Positions 11,931-24,000 of a stretch of 64,000 nucleotides of DNA are shown piece after piece. The DNA lies in the NCBI GenBank assembly GCA_037102815.1, contig BTPP01000001.1, forward strand, positions 1,017,001 to 1,081,000. Direction: 5' to 3'. The stretch comes from Neurospora intermedia. Taxonomy: Eukaryota; Ascomycota; Sordariomycetes; Sordariales; Sordariaceae. Below the pieces are notes generated by a model that made no database searches, was not told the origin of the DNA, and was given only the letters and a program-made list of their open reading frames with translations. Both the position numbers and the translations under genes were made by a program. Position 1 is the stretch's first letter. Every line of letters begins with the position of its first letter.

Positions 11931-14480
11931 CTCTAGACAAATATTTATTAATTTATCCCCTAGGAGGGAATTTACAATTCCTAGGGTAATTAATTTCCCT
12001 ACTCCGCCTTCTCTATTTCTTTACGGGCGAATTGCTTAACGAACTTATTAATACGGTAGGAATTATTATACTAGTTTAGGTATTTTTAGAATCGATAACT
12101 AATTTGTTTGTAAACGAAATACTTATTCTCCTTTAGGAGCTTGCGGGTTTTATCTCTAAATATATTAGGAGGATAGCGATTATTACCCGAGCCTTTGGTT
12201 CCGGATAATAACGATAAGGTAGAATTGGAAGATCCTTTAACCTTATTAAACGAGTTCGAAGAGGAGGTTAATAAAGAAGAATTCTTATTTTTATTCTTAT
12301 CCTTTTACTTAGACTTCTATAATCTTTGGCTATTCTCTACTACTTTCTTAATTATACGGATAAAAGTAATAAAATTAACCGTATCCTTACTATATCCGAA
12401 TAGTAGTATATTTTGGATATTAGTGGGAAATTTCCAATTGAATTCCTACTTCTAAGTATTAGCCGGTCTATTGTACTCGCTAGCCAGACGTATAAAGGTA
12501 TTACGGAATTCCTAGAAGTTTTGGCTTATTTTATATTAAAGTTCGTTAAATTTAAGGATTGCTTTCTCCTTACAGTTATAATCGTAGTACTCGTTCTTTA
12601 GGTAGTTTAGTAATTCTTGGAATATTTTAATATAATATAGACTATCCCTAAAGTAGGGCTCTAGGTCCTAGACGGCCTTATTTACTATACAGTTCTTAAT
12701 ATATATCTTCTTAGCCTTATCGTCCGAAAAGTAGTTAATATTTAACTTTAACTTATTCTAGATACAATAGTACTAAACGTCGAAGGATATTATATTTTTA
12801 TCCTTCTTATTATAGAAGTATAGGGGATCCTTTTCCTTAGCCGATAGCCGATTAGAATTATTAATTAAAGTATTAATATTAGGGGTACCTTTACGGGCGA
12901 AGTTGGTTTTATTTTCCGAATTGTCTGTATATTCGCAATGATATTGAACTAGGTTTTGAGGGGTAACGTTCTAGGGGACGGGGTTAATAGTAACCTTCTT
13001 TTTAAATTTACGAAGGTTTATATTTTCCTTAGTAAGACGAGCAATTACTATATTCCAATCGATAATCTCGCCCTCCTTTAATACAATTTCCGTTCCTAAT
13101 TCTTCGGCCTAAACCGTTATAGTAACTAGGGAGTCTTGTACCTTATTTAGTTCGTATTAGGTCTAGAATAAGTTATTTTGAACTTTATTTATTTCGGCTA
13201 GTAACTTTGTATAATTATAGCATTTTACCAATAGGACGGTAGATTCTTCGTATTCGGGGTTCTCCTTACCGTCGTTACTCCGGTTATTGGACGGACCTCG
13301 ATAATTAAAGTAGGAATCTTCGTTGTAAAACGCCTTGTAGTTACCCTCGTTGTCTAATCGTCCGTTCTCAGTTTAGGCTTAGCTTCCCATTATAATATTT
13401 AACTTCACTATACTAAAAGTAATTTCTTCCTATAAATTATAATTCTTCTCGTATAAAGCGGTATTTTTATAATGTAGACGAATTAACTCTTCAGCGTTGT
13501 CCGACGAAGTTATCGGGTTATACTTAGAATTAATAGTAGTATTCTCGAATATTATTATTTTATTTTTAAATTCGAAGTTCTTATCCTCGGCTGCCTTCTA
13601 GTAATTTAGGAAGTTTAGGGTATATTTGTACATCTAACCTAAATTAATATTCAAATTAATAATAATAACTTAATAACCCTACTATTAAACTAGGGCGGCT
13701 TCGGCCAAAATCGCCCGCAATTTAATTTCTTAAAATATAGCCTCTATACCAGCCTTATCGCCTTTATAAATATTCTTAAAGACGATAAAGTTAATAAGAA
13801 GGGGACCAATACGTAATTCATTATATTGAAAATAATAAAACTAATAAATTTAGCCGGCCTTTGTAAGAAGCCTAAAGGCGAAAGTAAGGCCGTCTCCTTT
13901 CTTCGAATAGTACTTCGCAATTACGCTAATCTTCGTATATAGGAACGTATATAAATCTTCTTTCTTAAAAGTATAGCGAACGTTAGCTATTTTAGTAGTG
14001 ATTTCCTAATTGAAAAACATAATAGCTTTATCGATATCGTTTAGGGCGTCCTTGTCTTCGAGGTTAGATATATCGAGGGTATAAGATTAGGTATCCTATT
14101 TATCCTTAATAATAATAATATTAATCGACCGACGGCGGAAAATATTGTCCTATTCTACTACCGATTCTAGGGTAATAAGTATATTATCAATTTCAAAAGT
14201 AATTTATTTAATAGCAATTTTATTTTTCTAGGCTTTAATAGCTTACTTTTAAACCTTATTAGTTTGAATACTCACAGCGGTAATTACTTTCGATGTAAAT
14301 TGTAAGGTAGATAATTATTCCTATTTCTTCGGTAAAGCTTTACTTACCTTTTCTTCTATAATATACACTATCGCAGGGTAGTCAATCGGCGACCGTTTGT
14401 AATACAATACAATAAACTTTTCTAGGTAGTAATAGGATGTTTAGCTTCCTCCTTGGAAGTATATAGATTAATCTTGTGAT

Positions 14481-14701
14481 TGTTACGAACGATGTGGTTA
14501 CGAGAGACAAGCTAAATACGTTGATTCTAGGTCTATTGTAGAATTACAAGATGAAGAAGAAAAGAAGAAATAATGTAAAGGTGCGCGCGGGATCTGGGGT
14601 TTTGTCCCAGAGTCCCGGTGCCCTGTGCGTCGTGCCGGTCGCGGGCACGGCTGTGCTGTCCCAGTGCCTGCCCGGCAGGCACCACCGCCAGTGCCGTGAC
14701 A
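14481..14701 (-). repeat. LTR (right copy, 5' LTR) of the 7.5-kb gypsy element
   Basis: Direct repeat of 7208-7428. The outer right half (14560-14701) is GC-rich and essentially clean; the inner left end is mutated. Confidence 0.88.
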
Positions 14702-14706
14702 ATAAC

Positions 14707-16774
14707 GCAGTAGTAGGAGAAACGAAATTAATTCGCTATAATAGTAGGTGAGAACCGTTATAATTATAAGTAAAGTAGGAGCGGTGTAGTGAACTACGGC
14801 CGAGATGGAGCTGGAGGTTTTCATCCGGAGGCGTTTAACGCCTTACGGTTTTCCCCTCCAGAGACCTGGAGAAGGACCCTATACGAATAAGGCGCTATAG
14901 TTTATAGTATAGGGAATAAGACTATTGATTAATTAATTAATTATTATATTTAATTTCCAAAAAGGCGCGTAGATTATTCTATATAGGCGTATTACAAATA
15001 GCGTTATACCTAAGCTTACTATAAAAAACTATTATATATTTAATTTACATATTCTTTAAATTACTTATAATATAATTAACGGCGAATAAAAGGGAAATAC
15101 GGAAGTACGTTTAAAAATATAGATTAACGTTGTAGAAGTAATTCCGGAATTAGGCGAAACTTTCGCCTATAAATTTAATAGTATTATACTTAGGACGGTA
15201 TTTAGTAGGAACTGATAAGGCTATTGCTAGTAAAGGGGTAGTAATAGTAATAGCCGCTAAAGAGGGAATAGTAAAGGGAGGTATAGTAAAAATATAAATT
15301 TAATTATAAAAAAAGTAATCTTAATAGTAGAATCTAATAGAGTTAGGGGGATAGTTTCCTACCGAATCCTATTCAATTAGACCGAAGAAGGTGAATTACT
15401 CTTATTAGAATATATACGAAGGAAAATGATTTAGGAGGAGTTTAATTATAGTAAACCTGGATTCGAAAAATTATTATTTATATACAAATTTATCGGCTTC
15501 GGATATATAAAGATACGAACGGAGATATAAGGGATCTACGAGGTATACACGCAGGTAGGCCTTGTAAAGAGCTTGAAATAATCGACGAAGAGGAGGAGGT
15601 TCTGTGCCAATATAGCTGGTACAGAGCCGACAGCTAAATATATAAAAAGCGTGGGCATCGAAGGTGCTAGAAATACTAAGGCTAGAAATGTAGCCCGTAC
15701 AGTTCCCGCGGGATGCACCTAATAGTACGCTGCGTATCCGGTACTAAGACGGTTAGTAGTAGCCGATTGGCCCGTACGCCCAACTAAAGGGTACGCCTAG
15801 TTTATATAGGTATAAGCTAGGCAAATACCCTTAGGCGCTAACCCTATAATATTATTTCCTACCTCTCCCTTCAAAAAATGGTTAGAAATGCTATATATAA
15901 GAAGGAATCTAAACGTTCTAGTACCCCCGGCTTACTTTCGAATACTCCTAATGCCTTACTACCCGGGTTTTCGTGATAGAAAACGATTAAATAAATAATT
16001 AACGGGCCGAATTATTCGAGTAAATTTCCCTAAGAAAGTCCTTTTCATTATTTTAATACCTATTATTTACGTATATATTAGTGCCGGCTATAACCCCGGA
16101 CTATACGGTAATTACCGTACTGGGCTGGGCACTTCTAAACCTTGCCCTATAACGTCTAATTCTATTTAACTATAAAAAGTACTATCCTATTATTTCCTAT
16201 TCTTAATAATAATAGTATATAGTATATATACTTTTAGTAAGACTCGCTACTACCTGACGTACTAGTAAGGTACGTACGGCCTCCCTAGGTATTTTTAGAA
16301 CCCCGCCGGCCAATAGAACTCTAAAATCTACCCTTCAGGTGTTACTAAACTAATATCTATATTTTAGTACTCATTATTATTATTAACTTCGTTATTTTCC
16401 TCTAGGCCCCCTTCTAGCTCTAAAGTAACCCGGATATAGCGGATCTAGACCTTTTACTTATAATTTTTAGCTTAATAGGAAGGTGAGCCATAAATGATAT
16501 AAGTACCTTTCTTCTTCTACCTCTTCCACTAAACCTCCGTTGGATTAGAGCTACTAGTTTGGGTAGTAGTAATATTCATTAATTCCCCTTTATTTATAAC
16601 GGCGGTATTAGAATACTTTATACTCCCGAAGAAATTATTACTATTAAACCGTTTTAAAAAGGCGTAAAGCTCCGGATATGAGTTTAGAGCTTCCGGCCGT
16701 TCGTAGAGGCGCCCGAACTACTCGTCGTTTAATAAGCTCATTAATAAATTAATAATAGCCTAATCTAGCTATAT
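14707..16774. other. AT-rich mutated DNA with one structured motif and one repeated block
   Basis: No intact gene. 14813-14870 is a GC-richer island with a hairpin (CTGGAGG paired with CCTCCAG) enclosing GGTTTTCATCCGGA and ACGGTTTTCCCC; a close relative lies in the SINE near 34272-34315. 15528-15690 is repeated at 18685-18726 plus 19179-19282. Around 15690-15850 is a short less-mutated, GC-richer stretch ending in CTATAATATTATTT, which might be a solo LTR or element end, but I find no partner. The rest is TpA-rich with no recognisable product. Confidence 0.5.
15528..15690. repeat. Dispersed repeat, copy 1 (uninterrupted)
   Basis: Direct copy of sequence around 18685-19282. In this copy the MITE and the copia LTR found in the other copy are absent, so it is a natural empty site for both. 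Here CATCGAAGGT continues into GCTAGAAATA, whereas in the other copy the same CATCGAAGGT runs into a copia LTR. Confidence 0.75.
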
Positions 16775-18053
16775 AAAATAGTCGTCCTTGGCCGGAGCCA
16801 GATGTGGCCAACGAAGACAGTGAAACGCCTATGGATTTAACTTGAAAGAATAAGAAAAAGTTTTCTTTAAAAACCTAATATTAATAATTTCTATTATATA
16901 ATATTATATAGCTTAGACCCTTATTACTAAAGTATATATTATAAATATTTATTAGTATTTTTATTTGCAGGGGCCTCGCCGGCCCCCTGCACCCCCGGCC
17001 ACTAACCCTAACCCTAATTTTCTACTTAAGAAGAAAAACTATTTACAAGCGGGGGCCTCCCGCCGGCCCCCTGCACCCCCGGAGCTAACCCTAACCCTAA
17101 CTAACCCTAACCCTAACTAACCCTAACTCTAACTAACCCTAATTCTAACTAACCCTAACCCTAACTAATACTAATTCCAATTTTCCTCTATTATAAAAAT
17201 TATTCTTAATAGAACTTAAGGATTTACTTCCCTTTACTAATTTAAAAAAAAAGTATTTTTAAAAACTTCCTTTTTATTAAAGTAATAAGTAAAGATTTCT
17301 ATTTAAATTATTTTTATTATTTTAATTTACTATTTATTTTAAATTGTTATTTTTTAATTCTTTTTTATTTAAAATATAATAAAAACTTAACTCTAAGCTG
17401 GATTGAACTGAGGACCTCGCTAGTATTAAAGCAATATAATAACCATTAAGCTACTAAGCTTATTGAGCAACTAACTCGAATTATTAGAAAGATTTGCTTT
17501 TTTTTTCACTTATATTATTAAAAGGCTAAAAAAAAAAAAAAAATACCCAAATGCAAAATTTTGAAAATTTTTTTTTCTTTTTTTCCTTTCTCTAAATTTT
17601 CAATTTTTAACCCTAACCCTAACCCCCTCCCAGAATTCTAGGGTTAAAGGCGCTATTACAACCAAAACCTTTCTTTCTATCTTCTTTTACCTTTTTCTTA
17701 ATAACTAGAGTGTGTATGATAATGTAGTTAGTACTAAAATGACCGCCTTATTTTTCTCGTCATTTTGGTACCCTGTGTACCTTGATGTACGTAATGGTCG
17801 AGGAGAAATTTTAATTGCAAAGGAAAAAGTGGCTTTTTGCAGCTGAAAGCACGGGCCTCGAGTTTAGCAAATGTCTTGAATTTCCTCTTTCGGATTTCGG
17901 GCTCCGCAATTAATGGTATTTGGACTACTATAGATAGAACCGCCGCTCCTTCCTCGCTTCGTAGTGGGCCCATGGCACCACGACCTCTGGTGTGGATTCT
18001 TGCCATAACACTTCTGGGCCCGACGACGAATCTGTGAAGGAATGGGCGTTTCA
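16775..18053 (-). repeat. Telomere-motif repeat, copy 1 (about 1.28 kb)
   Basis: In the minus orientation the repeat begins TTGAAACGCCCATTCC and ends near GTTTCACTGTC...GACTATTTTA. Its parts in order are a 350-bp less-mutated head, a TTAGGGTTAGGG motif, an A/T-rich stretch containing TTTCAAAATTTTGCATTTGGG, a tRNA-like block, degenerate telomeric arrays, two GC-rich hairpins and a tail. Copy 2 (36352-37613) has the same order on the plus strand; copy 3 (45398-46520) shares head and tail. GAAACGCC near the start and its complement GGCGTTTC near the end form a short inverted pair. Overlapping open frames in the head (17734-18054 and 17837-18037) oppose each other, and neither resembles a known protein. 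Class unknown; I could not define a consistent target duplication. Confidence 0.7.
16966..17172 (-). repeat. Interstitial telomeric repeats flanked by GC hairpins
   Basis: CCCTAA units occur at 16999-17016 and in a degenerate array at 17085-17165 with period 16 (two CCCTAA units plus CTAA). Two GC-rich palindromic blocks (GCAGGGGCCTCGCCGGCCCC, and a similar one at about 17049-17082) precede each telomeric tract. Telomeric orientation corresponds to TTAGGG reading on the minus strand. The tract is embedded in a transposon-rich region with the same unit in two other places, so it is an interstitial repeat rather than a chromosome end. Confidence 0.8.
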
Positions 18054-18718
18054 ATTAATTTTAGTTCGGTAAAGTATTTCTTTAAACTAGGTTGGGAAGG
18101 TAGAAATAGATTCTCGAAACTTCTACTATAAAAAAAAGAATTAAAAACTAACCTTCTTATTCTAGTTAACTTCGTTATAATTAATATAGAGCTCCTCGAG
18201 AAGCCCGGCCGGAGTCCGGTTCGCTAGAAATTGTACAAAGGAGAAGAGAGTCCGACGGACGGCGAGTAAAAGGCTAGAATAAAAGTAATAGAATTCGGCT
18301 TCCAAATTACTAATAGTATAGCTATTAATATAAAACTTAGCTTCGGCCGTATAAATCTACGAATTTAATTCTTTCTTATTACCCATATATTTATCGAAGT
18401 ACAGGAGAACGGGCTTAATATTAGAACTCTCTCCGGGAGTATTAGAGGCTTTTAAAGTAATTAGTTCGTTAATAAGGATTTAAATAGCTATAGCAAATTA
18501 TTATTAGTATTCTAAAGTATTTTGAACTTAAGGAATCGAAACTATAGCGCGGTACGGTAAGGTAAAGGAAAAAAAAGTTGGCGGTTGGAATACTCTTCGG
18601 GCAGTTGGAGAGATCCGAAATAGCAAGGGTACTAGAGACCGTTAGGGAGTTGGAGATTAATTGAGAAGAGGGTCGATTATAATATAAGGGATTTACGAGG
18701 TATATACGTAGGTAGGCC
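18054..18718. other. AT-rich mutated DNA, no gene recognised
   Basis: No intact reading frame or RNA gene. The last 35 bases are the start of the dispersed repeat shared with 15528-15690. Confidence 0.5.
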
Positions 18719-18726
18719 TTATAAAA

Positions 18727-19178
18727 GAGCGATGCTCGGCGCGCAGTGTCACTTTTCTACCCGCGCAGTATCACTGCGCAAGTAGGGTTATTTATAAAGG
18801 CGTTGCTACTGGCGCAGTGCTATTGTATTTCCTAACCCTATAATACCTCTAATATGATTAGATATTCTGGCAGCTAGCTTCGAAGTTCGTAATATAGTCT
18901 TAGTAGAGTTATAGTAGTTAATTGGGTATAGTTATACAAGGTTGCTAATTTCGCAAATCTATATTGACTTTATAAAATAGTATATTTGCAAGCTCTTCAC
19001 AGCGGTAGTACGTAAATCGATACGCCTAGTGGGTTGTCTTATATATAATTAATCTATTACTATCAGGATTAGGCATTACTATAGCACTGCGCGGGTAGGA
19101 ATCCCTATATAAATGTCCCTACTCGCGCAGTGTACACTGCGCCAGTAGAAAAGTGACACTGCGCGCCGAGCAAGGCTC
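18727..19178. mobile_element. 452-bp MITE with 8-bp target duplication (hAT-like)
   Basis: Terminal inverted repeats of about 65 bp with a few mismatches begin GAGC, two variable bases, then TGCTCGGCGCGCAGTG on each strand. The flanking 8-bp duplication TTATAAAA (18719-18726, 19179-19186) is exact, and the empty site is seen at 15555-15575 in the first copy of the host repeat. The inverted repeats contain internal CGCGCAGTG / CACTGCGC modules that form nested hairpins. There is no coding capacity beyond an 88-codon open frame on the minus strand (19079-19345), which crosses the MITE end and is therefore chance. An 8-bp duplication plus inverted ends supports a hAT MITE. It is much less mutated than its surroundings. 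Confidence 0.85.
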
Positions 19179-19282
19179 TTATAAAAAGCTTGAAATAATC
19201 GATAAAGAGAAGGAAGTTCTATACTAGTATAGTTGGTATAGAACCGACAGCTAAATATATAAAAAGCGTAGGCATCGAAGGT

Positions 19283-19478
19283 TGTTGTGGTGTGGAGCGC
19301 CCAGATGGTGTGGTGTGGAGTGCCCCGATTAGCATTCACTAGCATGCCCGAATTGCTTAGTCACATATAGGGCCCATTAGGGCGCCACCACTATATATTT
19401 TAGCCCTTTACAGTTCTTTTCCTTTCTTGTTCTTAGTTTAGCACAATTATTACGGTTTTTGTACCTACGAGTCCAAGA
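19283..19478 (+). repeat. Copia LTR (first copy)
   Basis: Homologous to 20884-21063 and, reverse-complemented, to 42237-42416. It is slightly longer than these because of a duplicated GTGTGGTGTGGAG segment near its start. Confidence 0.85.
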
Positions 19479-19490
19479 GGTTATGAGCCC
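19479..19490 (+). promoter_or_regulatory. Primer-binding site, half-tRNA type
   Basis: GGTTATGAGCCC directly abuts the LTR. It is complementary to the anticodon stem-loop side of initiator tRNA-Met (GGGCTCATAACC), not to a tRNA 3' end. Known copia-type elements prime from a half tRNA-iMet in this way. The second copy has GGTTATAAGCCC at 21064-21075. Confidence 0.7.
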
Positions 19491-20354
19491 CCTACACGCA
19501 ATATTTTGTATCGCAATGCTACGTGTAGCTATTTATAAGTATTAGAATTAATAAGACGACGAGCGACACCCTTCGAGCGCAAGTTATAAGAACAAGAAGA
19601 TAAGCGACACTCTTCGAGCGCGAGTCAATCCAGAACAAGACTATAGTATTGCAATATCGAGTGCATATTATATATAAGTACCCCCTTTTCTCTTTCATTA
19701 ATAAGTCCTTTTACACGACAATCTCTTTCATTGATGAGTCCTTTTATACGATAATCTCCTTATTGTCAAGCGATAAATCTTTGAGACCCTTAAACCAAAA
19801 CCTGTCAAGCGATTAGACCTATGAAGATTGTAGGTAATTCAAAACACGTCTATTTATATATAATTCCGATTATAATAATAAGAAATACGGATTACTAGAA
19901 CTTCTATTAGAATAATGTCTTTATTTACAACGATAGATAAAATACTATATCTTTTAACGCCGCTACTTTAATTGCCCTTAAGGGCGAGTTTAATATTGAC
20001 GCTTAGGCTTGTACCTTAAAGGTTGAACTTGCTTCTTATAGCCTGAAGACCTATATTATTGTTAATATCCCCGAGCTTAACGTTAATAATACAACTGAGA
20101 TAGAGGATGAGGAACGTGAATATTAGTAGTATATAGATTATATTAAACCTATAGTTGTTATCTATTTTACGATTTGTAACGAAACGATTTAGAATACTTT
20201 GTTAATTAACGGTTGGGATAAGTATAACAACAACCTTAAATACCTTTTCGATTTTATTCAAAATGGTATTTCTAATATTACTAATAAAGCTGAAAGCGAC
20301 GTCCTTAATAAATATTAGACAATTAAATATATTTTATTTATTATTTTTGAAGCG

Positions 20355-20883
20355 TGGTTCAACTGTTCAGAGGTGGATGACATTCACTGTCTCAGAGGGG
20401 CTTATAGTTCTATGACCCGCATCAACCGAACGGACTGTTGAGGGACGGTTCGTCTACAGTCAGGTCTTCGTACAATAGTTTCTCGGCCTCTCATTGGTCA
20501 GATGCGTAGTACGGCCCTATAACTAGTTAGGGCGTCTTGCCAAGCATGTTTCTAATTGGTCAACTCGGGGATAGTGTTTTTAATAGTCCGCGCTAGAGTA
20601 TACTAGGTCTTTCCCTTTTGTATATTTTCTTATATATATATTTAGTAAACGGCTGGTAGGGCGGTCTAGTAAACGGTTAATAGCCTAGAATAGGCAGTCT
20701 AGTATTCGTACTAGCTAACCGTTTATATTGCAACCCTCCCTCCCGTTATTCAACCTCAATTTTCAACCTTCTACCAATATTAATACTAATACTAATATTG
20801 CGATTTAATTTCGATTACCCTATTTACCGCTAGATTAATTATTATAACGTCTATAAATATATATTATTAGAAGGTAGTAGTCT
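20355..20883. other. Less-mutated GC-richer block, possible solo LTR, then AT-rich flank
   Basis: From about 20355 to 20720 the sequence is far less mutated than its surroundings. It contains a tandem AGTAAACGGCTGG/AGTAAACGGTTAA-type repeat near 20645-20680 and a TATATATATATTT stretch. It interrupts the first copia gag region. The size and state suit a solo LTR or the 5' end of another LTR element, but I cannot define its ends or a target duplication. From about 20720 to 20883 there is AT-rich sequence with no recognisable content. Confidence 0.4.
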
Positions 20884-21063
20884 TGTTGTGGTGTGGAGCG
20901 CCCAGACTGCTATTCACTGGCATTGAGTTTGCCCGAATTGTTCGGTGATATGTAGGGCCCATTAGGGCGCTACTACTATGTATTTTAGCCCTCCACAGTT
21001 CTTTTCCTTTCTCGTTCTTAACTTAGCACAATCAATACACTTCTTATACCCACGAGTCCAAGA
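20884..21063 (+). repeat. Copia 5' LTR (second copy)
   Basis: 180 bp, the same length as the reverse-complement LTR at 42237-42416. AGTCT at 20879-20883 on its outer side matches AGTCT outside the other LTR (AGACT at 42232-42236 on the plus strand). Confidence 0.85.
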
Positions 21064-24000
21064 GGTTATAAGCCCTCTATACGCGATCTATCATAACGCA
21101 ATACTACGCGCAATTAACTACGAATCCTAGAAAATTAATTAATAAAAAAAGACTAGCGATATTCCTTCGAACGTAAGTCAATAAGAATAAGACGACGAAC
21201 GATACCTTTTGAACGCGAGTTAAAACCTACAATTTATATTATTAAGTATATACAGTATATAAGTACCTTTACGAGTCCTTTATTTTATAAATCCCTAAAT
21301 ACAGTTATTAAGTAATAAATAAGATAAGAATAAGAAAAAGAACCTATTAAGCGATAAGATCGATAAAAAACGTAAGTAGTTCGAAATACGCCTACCTTTA
21401 TACTATTATAATTCCGATAAATAACGATACGAGCTATCTAAATTTACAATATAATTTTAACGTTATTAATAATAGAAATATTAATAATATATTTTTCAAT
21501 ACGGCTACCCTAATCGCTCTAAAGGACGAATCTAACCTTAAAATTTAAATTCATACTTTTAAAGGTAGAACTTGCCTTACAAAGCCTCAAACTTTATATT
21601 ATTAGTAATATTCTAGAGCCTACTATTAATAATATATCTAAAAAAGAGGATAAGAAGCGTTATTTCTAATAGTAGATAAATTATACTAAGGCTATAGCTA
21701 TTATCTATTCTACTATTCGTAACGAGAAAGTTTAGAATATTTTATTTATTAATGACTAGGACGAAGATAATAACAACCCTAAATACCTATTCGACTTTAT
21801 TAAAAATAGTATTCCTAATATTATTAATAAAGCGAAGAGCAATATCCTGGATGAATACTAAACTATTAAATATACTTTATTTGTAACCTTAAAAGCCTGC
21901 CTAATATATTAGCAAGCTTTATACAAGCGGGTAAAGGATATTGGATATAGAATTAATAATATAATCGAATTTACTAACCTCTTTAACGCTATTAAATATT
22001 TATTCCCTACCGAAATTATACTATAGGTAACGGATATAAATAAGAATAAACTAACTATTATATCTTCCTTAATCCGCCTATCTACTTTAACTAATACCTA
22101 AAAGAATTATACTAATATAATTATAATAAAGGTTAAAATGAATACTAAAAACGCAATAAAGGAGAATAGGAATAAAAATAACGGCCTAAAGTATATTAGT
22201 TATAATATCTACTAGAAGAGGATCTTTAAAGGCTTAAAATATTATACTTATAATTATCACCGGGTACCTAATACTCCGGACTACTAGTAGTACGAATTTA
22301 ATAAAGCTCTAAACAATTAGAGAAATAAAGTAAAGGCTTTAACTTTTAAAAAGGGTAATAATAATATTACTACAATTATTATAAATAATAATATTAATAT
22401 TAATAACCCTCCTTCCGCCCCTACTATTAATTCCAATCTATTATTTAATTTTAGAGGATTATCTTTTAACAACAATTAAAATAAGGAGGACTTTCACTAA
22501 AACTCCTAACGTTTTTAGAACCAGCTACTTACTAAATAGATAACATTCAATATAATTTCATTAAAGTCTAATAAACTCCCAAAACAATAAACGTAATACA
22601 AAACACAATATTATTCAATAATAGAAATGGTTCCAATATATTCAATAACGTTAAATAGTTCATAGAATCATACCCCCTACCTCGGCCAATTACCTATTAA
22701 ATCGGTAATAGTAGCATAACCAAATTATACTACATTAAAGTAATAGAACTAAATTTAATGGTTACAATAGGGAGAAGGATATTAATTAAAATTAAAGATA
22801 CTATACTCTATCCTTCAATTCCGCCAAATTTAATTATAATCATAAGTCTTTTCAATAATAGTATAATATAGTCTATAGAAACTAATAAAATAATTCTAAA
22901 AATAAGATAAGAGGAAGTTTAGTACAACTAAATCAGGAATTTACTAGTATTACTAACTATACTGCCGCTAAATATCGACGAGAAATATAAGTCCTAAATA
23001 CCTAAACTAACTCTTATAGCTACTATTAATTACAAGACTATATATCGCCGGCTTATATATATAGGAAAAAAGCAAATTATAAAAGCTTATAAAGATACGG
23101 GCATTAAATTAGCTAATACTAGGAGGATAAAGTACCCTACTTGCCTCGAGAGTAAATTAACTAATGTAATTTATAGAACTTTGAACCTAGTAACAATCAT
23201 ACCTTTAAAATTCGTAAGGGTTAATATATAGAATTACAATGTAGCCGGCTACTTAAGTATAAAGTATATTATATACTTTATATATATAGTTTTAAGATTC
23301 TACTAAATTAAAGGTATAAGAAACAAGAATAAAGACTTTAATATAATTAAAGAATAGAAGAAATAGGTAGAACTTCAGACAAACTTAAAGGTTAAAGTAC
23401 TTGGCTTAAATAGAAGTATAAAATTTAATTTTAGCTCCAAAGATTTCCAAAACGATAAAATCGTTGTATATATATAATAAGAGGGTATTAAAATTATAAA
23501 AATACTAGTATATACCCTATAAATAAATAATATACCGGAATAAATAGGAAAAGTAATAATAGAAAAGGTAAGGGCTACGATTATTCAGTACGGGATTCCT
23601 ATTAAACTCTAACTATTAGTAATCGATTCGGTAGTTAAAGTTATAAACCTTTTACCTATAAAAGCTAATAATAAATATATTAATTTATATAAAATACTAA
23701 ATCGAACTACAAATATTCTAAACCCCAAACCTAATATTAGACATCTTCGGATATACTACTATACAGCGCACTAGTATATTAAGAAGTAGAAACGCATCTA
23801 AGGAAACAAATTTACTATATATTTAAGGAGAGGTTATCTAATAGATTATACCGACCTAAATAGTAGAATTCTCTATATTTAGGACCCGGAATATAAATAA
23901 TTCATTAAGGCTAGTACAATATACTTCCTAAAATTAGTAGAAGAGCAATCGCTGGAGGAGCAGGCATTGGATTATACAATTATATTCTTAGATTAATCGA

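Larger units (their letters stand above)
7208..14701 (-). mobile_element. Ty3/gypsy LTR retrotransposon, full length but decayed
   Basis: Identical-length 221-bp LTRs (7208-7428 and 14481-14701) begin TGTCACG/TGTTACG and end TGACA in the clean copy. The exact target duplication ATAAC lies at 7203-7207 and 14702-14706. A C-tract just right of the left LTR is the minus-strand polypurine tract, so the coding strand is minus. Order on that strand: gag-like region (about 14.3-12.2 kb), aspartic protease (about 11.92-11.66 kb, a DSG-type block followed by FISRKFVN), reverse transcriptase (about 11.0-10.3 kb, including QFCVDYR near 10.65 kb and the YxDD region near 10.34 kb), RNase H (about 9.9-9.55 kb) and integrase (about 9.3-8.2 kb). 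This gag-PR-RT-RH-IN order is the Ty3/gypsy order. It is heavily broken by many RIP-type changes; no part is expected to be functional. Confidence 0.85.
19283..20354 (+). mobile_element. Ty1/copia element, 5' fragment (5' LTR, primer site, gag)
   Basis: The LTR at 19283-19478 begins TGTTGTGG and ends TCCAAGA, followed at once by GGTTATGAGCCC. Downstream, 19870-20350 shows a gag-like frame that matches the same part of the second copia copy (about 21400-21920). The element is cut off at about 20354, where an unrelated GC-richer block starts. It inserted into the dispersed repeat whose empty copy is at 15528-15690. It is a decayed fragment. Confidence 0.78.

Noticed and set aside
14498-14824. 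108-codon and 66-codon open frames on opposite strands
   Set aside because: They lie in the clean half of a gypsy LTR and simply reflect its higher GC content and lack of mutated stop codons.
17000-17170. Real chromosome end
   Set aside because: The telomeric units are degenerate, embedded in a repeat present three times, and followed by more than 15 kb of sequence on each side.
17391-17468. tRNA gene within the telomere-motif repeat (also 36932-37007 and 46350-46425)
   Set aside because: TAGCTTAATGG and GTTCAATCC look like A and B boxes, but the T stem does not pair and the acceptor is weak. Kept only as a tRNA-like block.
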